DNA of 5,339 nucleotides, from assembly GCA_021828225.1 (NCBI GenBank), contig JAKASH010000281.1, forward strand, positions 1-5,339, written 5' to 3'. Below are positions 1 to 5,151 of this stretch, one piece after another. The position numbers were made by a program, and so were the translations under genes. The notes below the pieces were generated by a model. That model was not told where the DNA came from. It ran no database searches and was given only the letters and a program-made list of their open reading frames with translations. This stretch comes from Acidobacteriota bacterium. GTDB taxonomy: Bacteria > Acidobacteriota > Terriglobia > UBA7540. Numbering within the stretch: position 1 is the stretch's first letter; every line of letters starts with the position of its first letter.

Positions 1-401
1 GTATGCTTGAACTCGAAAGCGCGCTTCTTCAGCACCGCGCTCAGCCGCTCAAGGTCTTCCAGCAGCAGCCGGGAAGCGTCCTTAATCAGCAGGCCCTGGG
101 CCGTATCCACCACGTCGTTTGACGTCAGCCCGAAATGGAGATAGCGAGCCTCGCGGCCCACGTGTTCGGCCACGTTGGTGGTGAAGGCGATCACGTCGTG
201 CTTCACTTCCTTCTCGATCTCCAGAATGCGCTCGACCTCAAAGCGGCCTTTCCGGCGGATGGCGCGCGCGGCGCTTTTGGGAATCAGTCCGGCTTCCGCT
301 TCGGCCTCGGCCGTGGCGATTTCCACGTCCAGCCACTTTTGGAATTTGTTCTCATCGCTCCAGATGGCGCCCATTTCCGGGCGGGTATAACGAGGAATCA
401 T
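1..401 (-). CDS. purB: Adenylosuccinate lyase, N-terminal 133 residues (3' end beyond window)
   Basis: Cytoplasmic purine-synthesis enzyme of the fumarase/aspartase superfamily. It removes fumarate from SAICAR to give AICAR and from adenylosuccinate to give AMP. The minus-strand translation opens MIPRYTRPEMGAIWSDENKF, the characteristic PurB N-terminus with the Arg4-Tyr5 pair. It continues with EIEKEVKHDVIAF (about 61-73; His68 matches the catalytic-region histidine of the Bacillus enzyme) and LTSNDVVDT (92-100, with the Thr-Ser pair). The reading frame is open to the left edge at about residue 133, just before the expected GRTHG-type second signature, so the second catalytic histidine and the flexible serine loop are outside the window. 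The ATG at 399-401 is preceded by GGAGA (406-410) with 4-5 nt spacing. The gene starts only 14 nt after the GxxExxY stop, and its ribosome binding site touches the left repeat of that cassette. Identity is firm; the gene is cut by the window, not visibly broken. Confidence 0.95.
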   Translation of the reverse strand, partial: MIPRYTRPEMGAIWSDENKFQKWLDVEIATAEAEAEAGLIPKSAARAIRRKGRFEVERILEIEKEVKHDVIAFTTNVAEHVGREARYLHFGLTSNDVVDTAQGLLIKDASRLLLEDLERLSAVLKKRAFEFKH

Positions 402-408
402 AGTTTCT

Positions 409-426
409 CCACAGATTACGCAGATT
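409..426. repeat. Left inverted repeat of the GxxExxY cassette
   Basis: On the minus strand this reads as two 9-nt units, AATCTGCGT and AATCTGTGG. Positions 410-426 match the reverse complement of 851-867 at 16 of 17 bases. The repeat contains the TAA stop of the GxxExxY gene (416-418), and its outer edge supplies part of the GGAGA ribosome binding site of purB. Confidence 0.75.
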
Positions 427-805
427 TAGAAAAGATAAAACGGCGATACTCTAATGATTTTGCGCCGAAGTTTAATAATAAAGCCACCTCGTGGCGTGTG
501 GCTTTCAAATAGTTAATCACCTGAGCTTCTTCGGTTCCGGTGAGTTTTTGTAGCGCTTTCAATTCGACGATTACGGAGTCAAAACAGACGAAATCGGCCC
601 GGTAATCGGTCGCCAGTTGGGCGCCTTTGTAGAAAACCGGAATATGAACTTCGCGGCGGAAGGGAATACTCCGTTCGAGCAATTCCTGTTGGAGCGCTTC
701 CTGATAAACCGCTTCCAGAAATCCGCAGCCCAGCTGTTGATGGACTTCCATCGCGGCCCCGATCACAGCATGAGTCCGCGGGTCTCTCTTGTCTTCGACT
801 GGCAT
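416..805 (-). CDS. GxxExxY-family protein (PD-(D/E)XK nuclease-like fold)
   Basis: A 129-residue protein of the GxxExxY family, whose biochemical function is not established. The name-giving motif is GFLEAVY at 28-34 (Gly28, Glu31, Tyr34), following the usual [13 protein letters not shown] helix. The later part has Asp71, then VELKA with Glu81 and Lys83, in an order and spacing like a PD-(D/E)XK nuclease core. It ends with [12 protein letters not shown] (92-103) and [14 protein letters not shown] (110-123), both typical of the family. The length is normal and all signature residues are present, so the gene appears intact. The ATG at 803-805 is the only usable start, because an in-frame TAA lies 18 nt upstream; no good Shine-Dalgarno sequence precedes it. 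Base composition is lower in GC than the neighbours, and the gene is bracketed by inverted repeats, with its stop codon inside the left one. A nuclease activity is inferred from the motif pattern only. Confidence 0.9.
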   Translation of the reverse strand: MPVEDKRDPRTHAVIGAAMEVHQQLGCGFLEAVYQEALQQELLERSIPFRREVHIPVFYKGAQLATDYRADFVCFDSVIVELKALQKLTGTEEAQVINYLKATRHEVALLLNFGAKSLEYRRFIFSKSA

Positions 806-850
806 AAGTAGCCAGCCAGTTTACCTCAAGTTCTTAGCCTTGGTTCTTTT

Positions 851-877
851 AATCTGCGCAATCTGTGAAATCTGCGG
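851..877. repeat. Right inverted repeat of the GxxExxY cassette, three 9-nt units
   Basis: On the plus strand this is three consecutive 9-nt units: AATCTGCGC, AATCTGTGA and AATCTGCGG. The first two are the inverted counterpart of the units at 409-426. The repeat ends one base before the stop codon of the YycJ-type gene (879-881), so it fills almost all the space between that gene and the cassette's inner sequence. A short AAAAGA follows the repeat on the inner side at both ends, offset by 3 nt. Confidence 0.75.
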
Positions 878-878
878 A

Positions 879-1658
879 CTAGAATTGGAAAACTTTGGTA
901 GGTTCAGTCTGGCTGGCCAAGTGCAGTTCCGAAGGGCGGCCGCTGCCGCGTCTCTCGAAGGCCTGGGCGGCGGAATGCATGGCCAGCCCGGGGTGATTAT
1001 TCTTGTCGCTTAGGTGGGCGAGCACCAGCACTTCCGCCGAGCCGTCGTAATCCTCGGTGAGGAAGCCCGCCGTGGCGTGATTTGAAAGGTGGCCGTGGCG
1101 GCTCATCACGCGCTGTTTGACGAACCACGGATACGGCCCGGTTTTCAGCATGTCGAGGTCGTGGTTTGATTCGAACACCAGGCAATGGCAGCCGCGCGCG
1201 TGCTGCTTGACGAGTTGCGGAACGTAGCCCAGGTCGGTAATCACTCCCACTTTGATGCCTTCCGCTGTCAGGGTGAAGGCGATCGGGTCGACCGCATCGT
1301 GAGGAATCGAAAAGGGAGCAATTTCGAAATCGCCGATGGTGAATTTCTCGCCGGCAGAGATGGTTTCAAAGGCTTTGATGCGGGGGTCCCACTCGACGAC
1401 TTCGCGCGTGGGGCCGGTGATGTAGATGGGAATATTGAGGCCAAGCGCCAGCGACTTCAGGCCGTTGATGTGATCCACGTGCTCGTGGGAAACGATCAGC
1501 GCGTCAAAGCGCTCGGTGCTTTCGCCGGCCGCGGCCAGCCGCCGGAATGTTTCTTTCTTGCTGAAGCCTGCATCCACCAGCAGGCGGGTACGTTCCGTCG
1601 CCACCAGCGTTGAATTGCCTTTGCTTCCGCTCCCCAGTACGCAGATTCGAACGCTCAA
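879..1658 (-). CDS. YycJ/WalJ-type MBL-fold metallohydrolase
   Basis: A 259-residue metallo-beta-lactamase-fold protein of the YycJ (WalJ/VicX) group. The Bacillus members are described as DNA exonucleases linked to mismatch repair; that role is inferred here. Numbering from the TTG start, the N-terminus is VRICVLGSGSKGNSTLV (3-19). The metal site is SHEHVDH (His58, His60, Asp62, His63). Further ligand candidates are His120 (PHDAVDP), Asp142 (ITDLG) and His215 (LAHLSDKNNHP). The group signatures FESNHD (162-167), RHGHLSN (187-193) and LSDKNNHP are all present. The open frame continues upstream to a GTG at 1734-1736, and an ATG lies at 1719-1721. I prefer the TTG at 1656-1658 for three reasons: homologues begin right at the RICVLGSGS strand, GGGAGG (1663-1668) precedes the TTG, and a consensus TATAAT (1725-1730) would start transcription at about 1718, downstream of both other starts. 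The gene lies 115 nt after the anti-sigma gene. Confidence 0.9.
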   Translation of the reverse strand: MSVRICVLGSGSKGNSTLVATERTRLLVDAGFSKKETFRRLAAAGESTERFDALIVSHEHVDHINGLKSLALGLNIPIYITGPTREVVEWDPRIKAFETISAGEKFTIGDFEIAPFSIPHDAVDPIAFTLTAEGIKVGVITDLGYVPQLVKQHARGCHCLVFESNHDLDMLKTGPYPWFVKQRVMSRHGHLSNHATAGFLTEDYDGSAEVLVLAHLSDKNNHPGLAMHSAAQAFERRGSGRPSELHLASQTEPTKVFQF

Positions 1659-1662
1659 CCAG

Positions 1663-1668
1663 CCTCCC
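1663..1668 (-). promoter_or_regulatory. Ribosome binding site supporting the TTG start of the YycJ-type gene
   Basis: GGGAGG on the minus strand, 4 nt before the TTG at 1656-1658. The spacing is slightly short, but this is the best Shine-Dalgarno sequence near any candidate start of this gene. The ATG at 1719-1721 has only AAGGTG about 12 nt away. Confidence 0.55.
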
Positions 1669-1724
1669 GGAACGATCAGTTCGAAGCGGACGCCGGGCGC
1701 CTGCCCCGATAATGCTTTCATCGC

Positions 1725-1753
1725 ATTATAAGGCACCTTGGCTGAGGCGGAAA
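1725..1753 (-). promoter_or_regulatory. Probable sigma70-type promoter of the YycJ-type gene
   Basis: A perfect -10 hexamer, TATAAT, lies on the minus strand at 1730-1725. A weak -35, TTTCCG (1753-1748), sits 17 bp upstream. Predicted transcription starts near 1718, giving a leader of about 60 nt to the TTG start. The -35 matches consensus at only 3 of 6 positions, so the call rests mainly on the -10. Confidence 0.45.
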
Positions 1754-1773
1754 TTGAAAAAGGAATGGCAGGG

Positions 1774-2256
1774 TTATTTTTCGGCCCACAGAGTGTAAAG
1801 CGCGCCCGCCATCACCACGAGGCAGACGATAATGCTGGTGATGATGAGGGATGCCAGGGGGAAACTGTACACAACGGTGCCCGGGAACACGTTCGGGTGT
1901 TCAAATTGTTTGGCCAGCCATGGGGCGGCGAATATCAGCAGGGCAATCAGCACGCCGCCGCCCACCGCCAGCGCGGCTTTTTCAGCGATCAGGATGGGGC
2001 GCATGGCCCGCTCGGCGGAGGCCCGGCGGGCGGCCAGCGTGGCGCGCCACCAAACGCGTCCGGCTTCCGGCACCGGCGCGGCCGCGCGAAGCTGTTCGCT
2101 GTCGTTCTGGAACAATTCGTAGACAGAGACAAGCTCGGCGCACGAGGCGCAGCCAGCGACATGCTTTCGCAGCGGTTCTTCGAAAGCTTCCGGCGCGCAA
2201 CCCTGGCCCAGGGCTTCCAGAATTCGCTCTTCGTTTTCGCAACCTGACTGTTTCAT
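1774..2256 (-). CDS. Membrane-anchored zinc-finger anti-sigma factor
   Basis: A 160-residue partner of the sigma factor encoded just upstream. The N-terminal cytoplasmic part carries the zinc-binding anti-sigma motif His32-x3-Cys36-x2-Cys39 (KHVAGCASC), preceded by a short helix and followed by a helical stretch that normally wraps the sigma factor. A basic/alanine-rich linker (about 71-93) leads to two hydrophobic segments, about 94-114 and 131-155, with a short loop containing NVFPGT between them. The C-terminus (LWAEK) is very short, so most of the protein other than the membrane hairpin should be cytoplasmic and there is little periplasmic sensor domain. The ATG at 2254-2256 overlaps the sigma stop as ATGA, which implies translational coupling. 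AAGGAAGG lies 7 nt upstream. By family, it should sequester the sigma factor at the inner membrane; the inducing signal is unknown. Confidence 0.88.
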   Translation of the reverse strand: MKQSGCENEERILEALGQGCAPEAFEEPLRKHVAGCASCAELVSVYELFQNDSEQLRAAAPVPEAGRVWWRATLAARRASAERAMRPILIAEKAALAVGGGVLIALLIFAAPWLAKQFEHPNVFPGTVVYSFPLASLIITSIIVCLVVMAGALYTLWAEK

Positions 2257-2846
2257 GGTCTTGCCTTCCTTGACTCCTGCATGTTATCGCGACTGTTCCC
2301 GCCAATCAAAGCAATGAGCTTCTTCCGCGCGCGAAACAGCAGCGGGCGGACGCTGGCCGCTTTCATTCCGGAGGTTTCGGCGATTTCCTTATGGCTGGCG
2401 CCTTCGGCATAGGCCAGCCAGAGCAACTGGCGTTCTCGTGGCTTCAACTGCGCCAGCGCCCGGCCCAGGTCCGACCGCAACGGAACATTCGCCACGGCGT
2501 GGTCTTCCGAGGGCAGGTCGGCGGATTCGATGCCTGTGGGGCCGTGCCTTTGTGCCGCCCGCCAGTGGTCCCGAAGCAGGTTCGTGGCAATCCGGAAGAG
2601 GTAGTTCTTCCGGTGAGCCTCTTCCTGAGGCGGATTTGCGGAGGAGAGAAAGCGGCAATAGCACTCCTGCAGAAGGTCATCCGCCAGCGCCGGATCTCCC
2701 GAAGCGCGCGCAAGGTAGGCCCATAACGGCCGGGCCGTACGCTCGTAGAGGATGCGGAAGCTTTCCTCGTCCATTGCGAGGGATTTTACCTCAGCTTGAG
2801 CTTCCGCTGCTTCACCTTTGGCGAGTGCCAGCGTGCGCGCCAGCAT
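2253..2846 (-). CDS. ECF-family RNA polymerase sigma factor
   Basis: A group-4 (extracytoplasmic function) sigma factor of 197 residues from the ATG at 2844-2846. Region 2 spans about 30-98, with DPALADDLLQECYCRF (about 51-66; core-binding helix) and NYLFRIATNLLRDHWR (81-96; -10 recognition side). Region 4 spans about 127-178, with LKPRERQLLWLAYAEG followed by a helix-turn-helix, SHKEIAETSGMKAASVRPLL. There is no sigma region 3, as expected for ECF factors. The ATG is chosen because GAGG lies 7 nt upstream. A GTG at 2862-2864 would add six residues but has a weaker ribosome binding site; an ATG at 2772-2774 would remove 24 residues and has none at good spacing. The 24 residues before MDEES are alanine- and glutamate-rich and not typical of the domain. 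The gene lies 31 nt after the small membrane-protein gene and overlaps the anti-sigma gene by 4 nt. It probably directs transcription of its own operon as well as unseen targets, but no matching promoter is proven here. Confidence 0.93.
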   Translation of the reverse strand: MLARTLALAKGEAAEAQAEVKSLAMDEESFRILYERTARPLWAYLARASGDPALADDLLQECYCRFLSSANPPQEEAHRKNYLFRIATNLLRDHWRAAQRHGPTGIESADLPSEDHAVANVPLRSDLGRALAQLKPRERQLLWLAYAEGASHKEIAETSGMKAASVRPLLFRARKKLIALIGGNSRDNMQESRKARP

Positions 2847-2877
2847 GTTGTTGCCTCGGTCCACGGTTCCGTCCGCG

Positions 2878-3342
2878 TTATGCAGCCAGTTTTCCAGCCG
2901 TCCGCTCGCGCTCGAACAGTCCGAAGGCCTTGGACAGGCGATAGGAAAGTCCGGCCGAAATCAGGAACCCGATGCCCAGCGCCACCGCCAGGCCGCCCAG
3001 AATGAAGAATCCTTCCGCTGCGTTGGCAAAGTGGCCTCCGAGAACCAGAAGTGCAATGCCCACGAACAGCAGAATTACTCCGGCCTGGACCGAGCTCAGA
3101 ATGCGACTGTAAGGCTCGCGGCTCGGCTGTTCAATCCCGAGTGAAGCCACCAACTGCTTGCCAGCATCGGAATCGAGAAATGTCAGGAACTCCGGGCTGG
3201 AGCCGACCTTGTCGATCAGCTTCGAATGGACCTCGGACTGCACCCGGGCTACCTTCAGCCTGCGTATGGTGCTGAAAACCACCCAGAAAACCGCCACGAT
3301 CCCGCCGAACACCATGATGATCGCTACAATTGGAACCGCCAT
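2878..3342 (-). CDS. Small membrane protein of unknown function in the sigma/anti-sigma unit
   Basis: I cannot assign this 154-residue protein to a named family. It begins MAVPIVAIIMVFGGIVAVFW, a membrane segment at about 3-24 followed by a basic RRLK. Residues 25-80 form a charged soluble stretch containing the notable line KLIDKVGSSPEFLTFLDSDA (41-60), continuing with GKQLVASL. Two more hydrophobic segments follow at about 84-104 and 111-133, the second glycine-rich. The tail, SKAFGLFERERTAGKLAA, is basic and probably cytoplasmic. No metal site or catalytic motif is visible. The ATG at 3340-3342 is chosen because AGGAGG (3348-3353) stands 5 nt upstream; an in-frame GTG at 3394-3396 would add 18 mostly polar residues and mask the membrane start. 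It precedes the sigma gene by 31 nt on the same strand, so co-transcription is likely. A role in sensing or in modulating the anti-sigma factor is a guess from position only. Confidence 0.82.
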   Translation of the reverse strand: MAVPIVAIIMVFGGIVAVFWVVFSTIRRLKVARVQSEVHSKLIDKVGSSPEFLTFLDSDAGKQLVASLGIEQPSREPYSRILSSVQAGVILLFVGIALLVLGGHFANAAEGFFILGGLAVALGIGFLISAGLSYRLSKAFGLFERERTAGKLAA

Positions 3343-3347
3343 TTGTT

Positions 3348-3353
3348 CCTCCT
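3348..3353 (-). promoter_or_regulatory. Strong ribosome binding site of the small membrane-protein gene
   Basis: A perfect AGGAGG on the minus strand, with a 5-nt AACAA spacer before the ATG at 3340-3342. It decides this ATG against the upstream GTG at 3394-3396. It is the best Shine-Dalgarno sequence in the window. Confidence 0.8.
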
Positions 3354-3424
3354 CTCCTCGTGGCTTCAGGCGCCGGGGCAGGTCGCTGATCTTCACTGCC
3401 GCCGTAGGCTACTCTTTAGCCACC

Positions 3425-3449
3425 GCCTGGACATCCCCCCAGGCTTTTT
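3425..3449 (+). terminator. Terminator-like hairpin on the plus strand in the leader of the sigma unit
   Basis: GCCTGG (3425-3430) and CCAGGC (3439-3444) form a 6-bp stem with an 8-nt loop, followed on the plus strand by TTTTT (3445-3449). No plus-strand gene leads into it. On the minus strand it would be a hairpin near the 5' end of the sigma-unit mRNA, preceded by an A-run and without a U-run. It may be chance, or may stop antisense transcription. Confidence 0.25.
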
Positions 3450-3461
3450 ACCTTTCTACCT

Positions 3462-3491
3462 GTGATACGTAAAAGGCGGGGTGATTGTTAA
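3462..3491 (-). promoter_or_regulatory. Candidate sigma70-type promoter of the membrane protein/sigma/anti-sigma unit
   Basis: On the minus strand TTAACA (3491-3486; 5 of 6 to the -35 consensus) is followed after 18 bp by TATCAC (3467-3462; 4 of 6 to the -10). Transcription would begin near 3455, leaving a leader of about 110 nt. ECF-type promoters, often with a GGAAC -35, were looked for here and not found. Confidence 0.35.
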
Positions 3492-3539
3492 CAGAAAAGT
3501 TGCTTTGAAAGGTGCGGGCTATGGGGAGAAAAGTCAGCC

Positions 3540-3588
3540 GTAGCGCCGGGCTTTATGCCCGGCATGCCGCCCTGAAGGGCGGCGCTAC
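3540..3588. repeat. REP-like Y-shaped palindromic repeat (49 nt)
   Basis: The element folds without gaps into a three-way junction. GTAGC (3540-3544) pairs with GCTAC (3584-3588). Inside are hairpin one, GCCGGGC-TTTAT-GCCCGGC (3545-3563), a 2-nt AT joint, and hairpin two, GCCGCCC-TGAA-GGGCGGC (3566-3583). All three stems pair perfectly (5, 7 and 7 bp). It lies 12 nt beyond the stop codon of the M16 peptidase gene, the usual place for REP elements. Dispersed elements with GTAGCGCCG/CGGCGCTAC ends are, from memory, common in acidobacterial genomes. Only one copy is in this window, so its repeated nature is inferred. Confidence 0.7.
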
Positions 3589-3589
3589 A

Positions 3590-3610
3590 CGAGTGCGACG
3601 CTAGCACTCG
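3590..3610 (-). other. Hairpin over the stop codon of the M16 peptidase gene
   Basis: CGAGTGC (3590-3596) and GCACTCG (3604-3610) form a perfect 7-bp stem with a 7-nt loop that holds the minus-strand TAG stop (3601-3603). The Y-shaped repeat follows at once. There is no U-tract, so it is not a classical intrinsic terminator. It may protect the 3' end of the mRNA or help stop transcription together with the repeat. Confidence 0.5.
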
Positions 3611-4869
3611 AGCTGGTCGCGGCGGATATTGAAGCCTTCGCGTGGTCCCAGGACAGTGACGGCAATCCGGTCCGACTGGAAAAGCTCTTGCGCCACCTCA
3701 ACGACATTTTCGCGGGTTACGGCGTCAATCTGGGCGGCAACCTCATCCAGTGAAATATAGCGCCCGTAATACAATTCCTGCCGGGCGATATTGGACATGC
3801 GGCTGGTGGTTGATTCCAGCCCGAGCAGCAGATTGCCTTTCAGGTAATCCTTGGCGCGTTGCAGTTCATCGTCAGGAATGGGGTTATCCTTCAGGGTGCG
3901 GAATTCCTCGAGGATCAGGTTAACGACTTTCCGGGCGTTGCCGGGAGCCGTTCCGGCATAGACGCTCAAGATGCCCGCATCCCGGTAGGCGCTCAGCCCC
4001 GAGAAGACCGCGTACACCAGGCCGAACTTTTCCCGGATGTTCTGAAACAACCGGGAACTCATCCCGCCGCCGAGAATCGTGTTGAGAACATAGCTGGCAA
4101 AGCGCCTCTTGTGCGCGTAGGGATAAGCGGGTGTGCCCAGACAGATGTGGGTTTGTTCAAGCTCCTTCTTCCGCCGGTAGCGCGCATGGGGATGCGCCAC
4201 CGGCGCAGGCCCTTCCGGCGTGACGAATCCTTTGGGAACGTCGCCGAACTGCTTTCCCGCCAAGTCGACCACCTGGCCATGAGTCAGATGTCCCGCGGCC
4301 GTGATCAGCATATTGCCGGGCACGTAATGACGCCTGAAAAATTCCCGCAGCCGCCGGTGATTGAATCCGCCCACCGTTGCCCGCGTTCCCAGGATCGGCC
4401 GCCCCAGCGAGTGATGAGGCCAGTAACTCTTGCTGAAGATTTCATGCACCAGGTCATCCGGCGTGTCTTCCACCATTTTGATTTCTTCCTGGATGACGTG
4501 CGATTCCTTGGCGATGTCGCTTGAGCGGAGTAGGGGATTCTTCACCAGGTCCGCCAGGATATCAACGGCTCGGGGCAGGTGCTCGTCAACTACTTTGATC
4601 GAAAAGCAGGTAAATTCCTTTGAAGTAAAAGCGTCCAGATGGCCGCCAATGGCATCCGCGGCCCGCGCAATCTCCTCGCCCGAGCGGTTCTGGGTTCCTT
4701 TAAACACCATGTGCTCCAGAAAATGGACGATCCCGTTCTGGTCTTCCCGCTCGTGCCGCGAACCCGTCCGGAGCCAGATCCCCATAGAGACCGACCGGAC
4801 CGCCGGCATTGCCTCGGTGGCAATCTGCAGGCCGTTCGAAAGCGTGTCCTTCTTGACGTTGAATTCCAT
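3601..4869 (-). CDS. M16-family zinc peptidase (processing-peptidase-like)
   Basis: A 422-residue member of the pitrilysin/mitochondrial-processing-peptidase family, close in layout to the bacterial YmxG/MlpA type. The N-terminal domain has LSNGLQIATEAMPAVRSVS (10-28), then the inverted zinc motif HFLEH (His49, Glu52, His53). The third ligand, probably Glu129, is in the stretch EEIKMVEDTPDD. The C-terminal M16 domain (about 175-360) carries ILGGGMSSRLFQNIREKFGLVYAV (265-288), the conserved partner motif. Length and both domains are complete, and the catalytic residues are present, so an active peptidase is expected; its substrate is unknown. No signal peptide is seen from the chosen start, so a cytoplasmic location is likely. 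The ATG at 4867-4869 is chosen because homologues start at this strand. The open frame reaches a TTG at 4948-4950, but those 27 residues do not look conserved. The preceding AAGG is very close to the ATG. The gene stands alone and is divergent from the tRNA gene. Confidence 0.95.
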   Translation of the reverse strand: MEFNVKKDTLSNGLQIATEAMPAVRSVSMGIWLRTGSRHEREDQNGIVHFLEHMVFKGTQNRSGEEIARAADAIGGHLDAFTSKEFTCFSIKVVDEHLPRAVDILADLVKNPLLRSSDIAKESHVIQEEIKMVEDTPDDLVHEIFSKSYWPHHSLGRPILGTRATVGGFNHRRLREFFRRHYVPGNMLITAAGHLTHGQVVDLAGKQFGDVPKGFVTPEGPAPVAHPHARYRRKKELEQTHICLGTPAYPYAHKRRFASYVLNTILGGGMSSRLFQNIREKFGLVYAVFSGLSAYRDAGILSVYAGTAPGNARKVVNLILEEFRTLKDNPIPDDELQRAKDYLKGNLLLGLESTTSRMSNIARQELYYGRYISLDEVAAQIDAVTRENVVEVAQELFQSDRIAVTVLGPREGFNIRRDQLEC

Positions 4870-5060
4870 GGCCCTTCTATTGAACTCTTTTTGACTATTG
4901 GATTCGGTTGCCCGGAAGCCTACCAGACCCCGCCTATTATTTAACCACAAGCTCCAGGAAAACGCGACTCAGGAGATTTTGCTCCCCACTAAACATTAGA
5001 TGCGCCGATCGACCGATCCGCTGTCAAAAACCTGCGCCCCCTGCTCGGGCCATCTTCTGC

Positions 5061-5089
5061 TTGCAAGAAACAGTGCCTCTGCCTATACT
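5061..5089 (+). promoter_or_regulatory. Sigma70-type promoter of the tRNA-Ile gene
   Basis: TTGCAA (5061-5066) and TATACT (5084-5089) are separated by exactly 17 bp. Each hexamer has 4 or 5 matches to consensus. Transcription should begin near 5096, giving a leader of about 55 nt before the mature tRNA. An inverted repeat, CCTCTGC (5076-5082) and GCAGAGG (5104-5110), brackets the -10 and the start point. Confidence 0.7.
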
Positions 5090-5151
5090 ATTTAAATCAC
5101 GTTGCAGAGGACGAGTTACGGTTCAGGGTGGCTCGTCGCCAGCGGCAGCAA

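Noticed and set aside
135..512. Plus-strand open frame of 125 codons over the start of purB
   Set aside because: It is antisense to the strongly conserved PurB N-terminus and runs through the left cassette repeat into the GxxExxY gene.
401..881. Target-site duplication at the outer edges of the GxxExxY cassette
   Set aside because: The bases next to the two repeats share only a TAG triplet at different offsets, which is no more than chance.
1185..1613. Plus-strand open frame opposite the YycJ-type gene
   Set aside because: It is antisense to the metal-binding core of a recognised enzyme and shows no domain of its own.
1738..2273. Several plus-strand open frames opposite the anti-sigma gene
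   Set aside because: All are antisense shadows; the minus-strand gene has the HxxxCxxC motif, membrane helices and coupled start that settle the frame.
2438..2944. Plus-strand open frame opposite the sigma gene (168 codons)
   Set aside because: The protein is rich in proline, arginine and alanine with no domain, and lies wholly against the well-supported sigma and membrane-protein genes.
3859..4524. Long plus-strand open frame (221 codons) opposite the M16 gene
   Set aside because: It mirrors the conserved M16 coding sequence, has no recognisable domain and no plausible ribosome binding context; it reflects high GC codon use.
4995..5027. TTGACA (5027-5022) with TCTAAT (5000-4995) on the minus strand as a promoter for the M16 gene
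   Set aside because: The -35 is perfect but the spacer is 21 bp, too long for a normal sigma70 promoter; no -10 lies at 16-18 bp.
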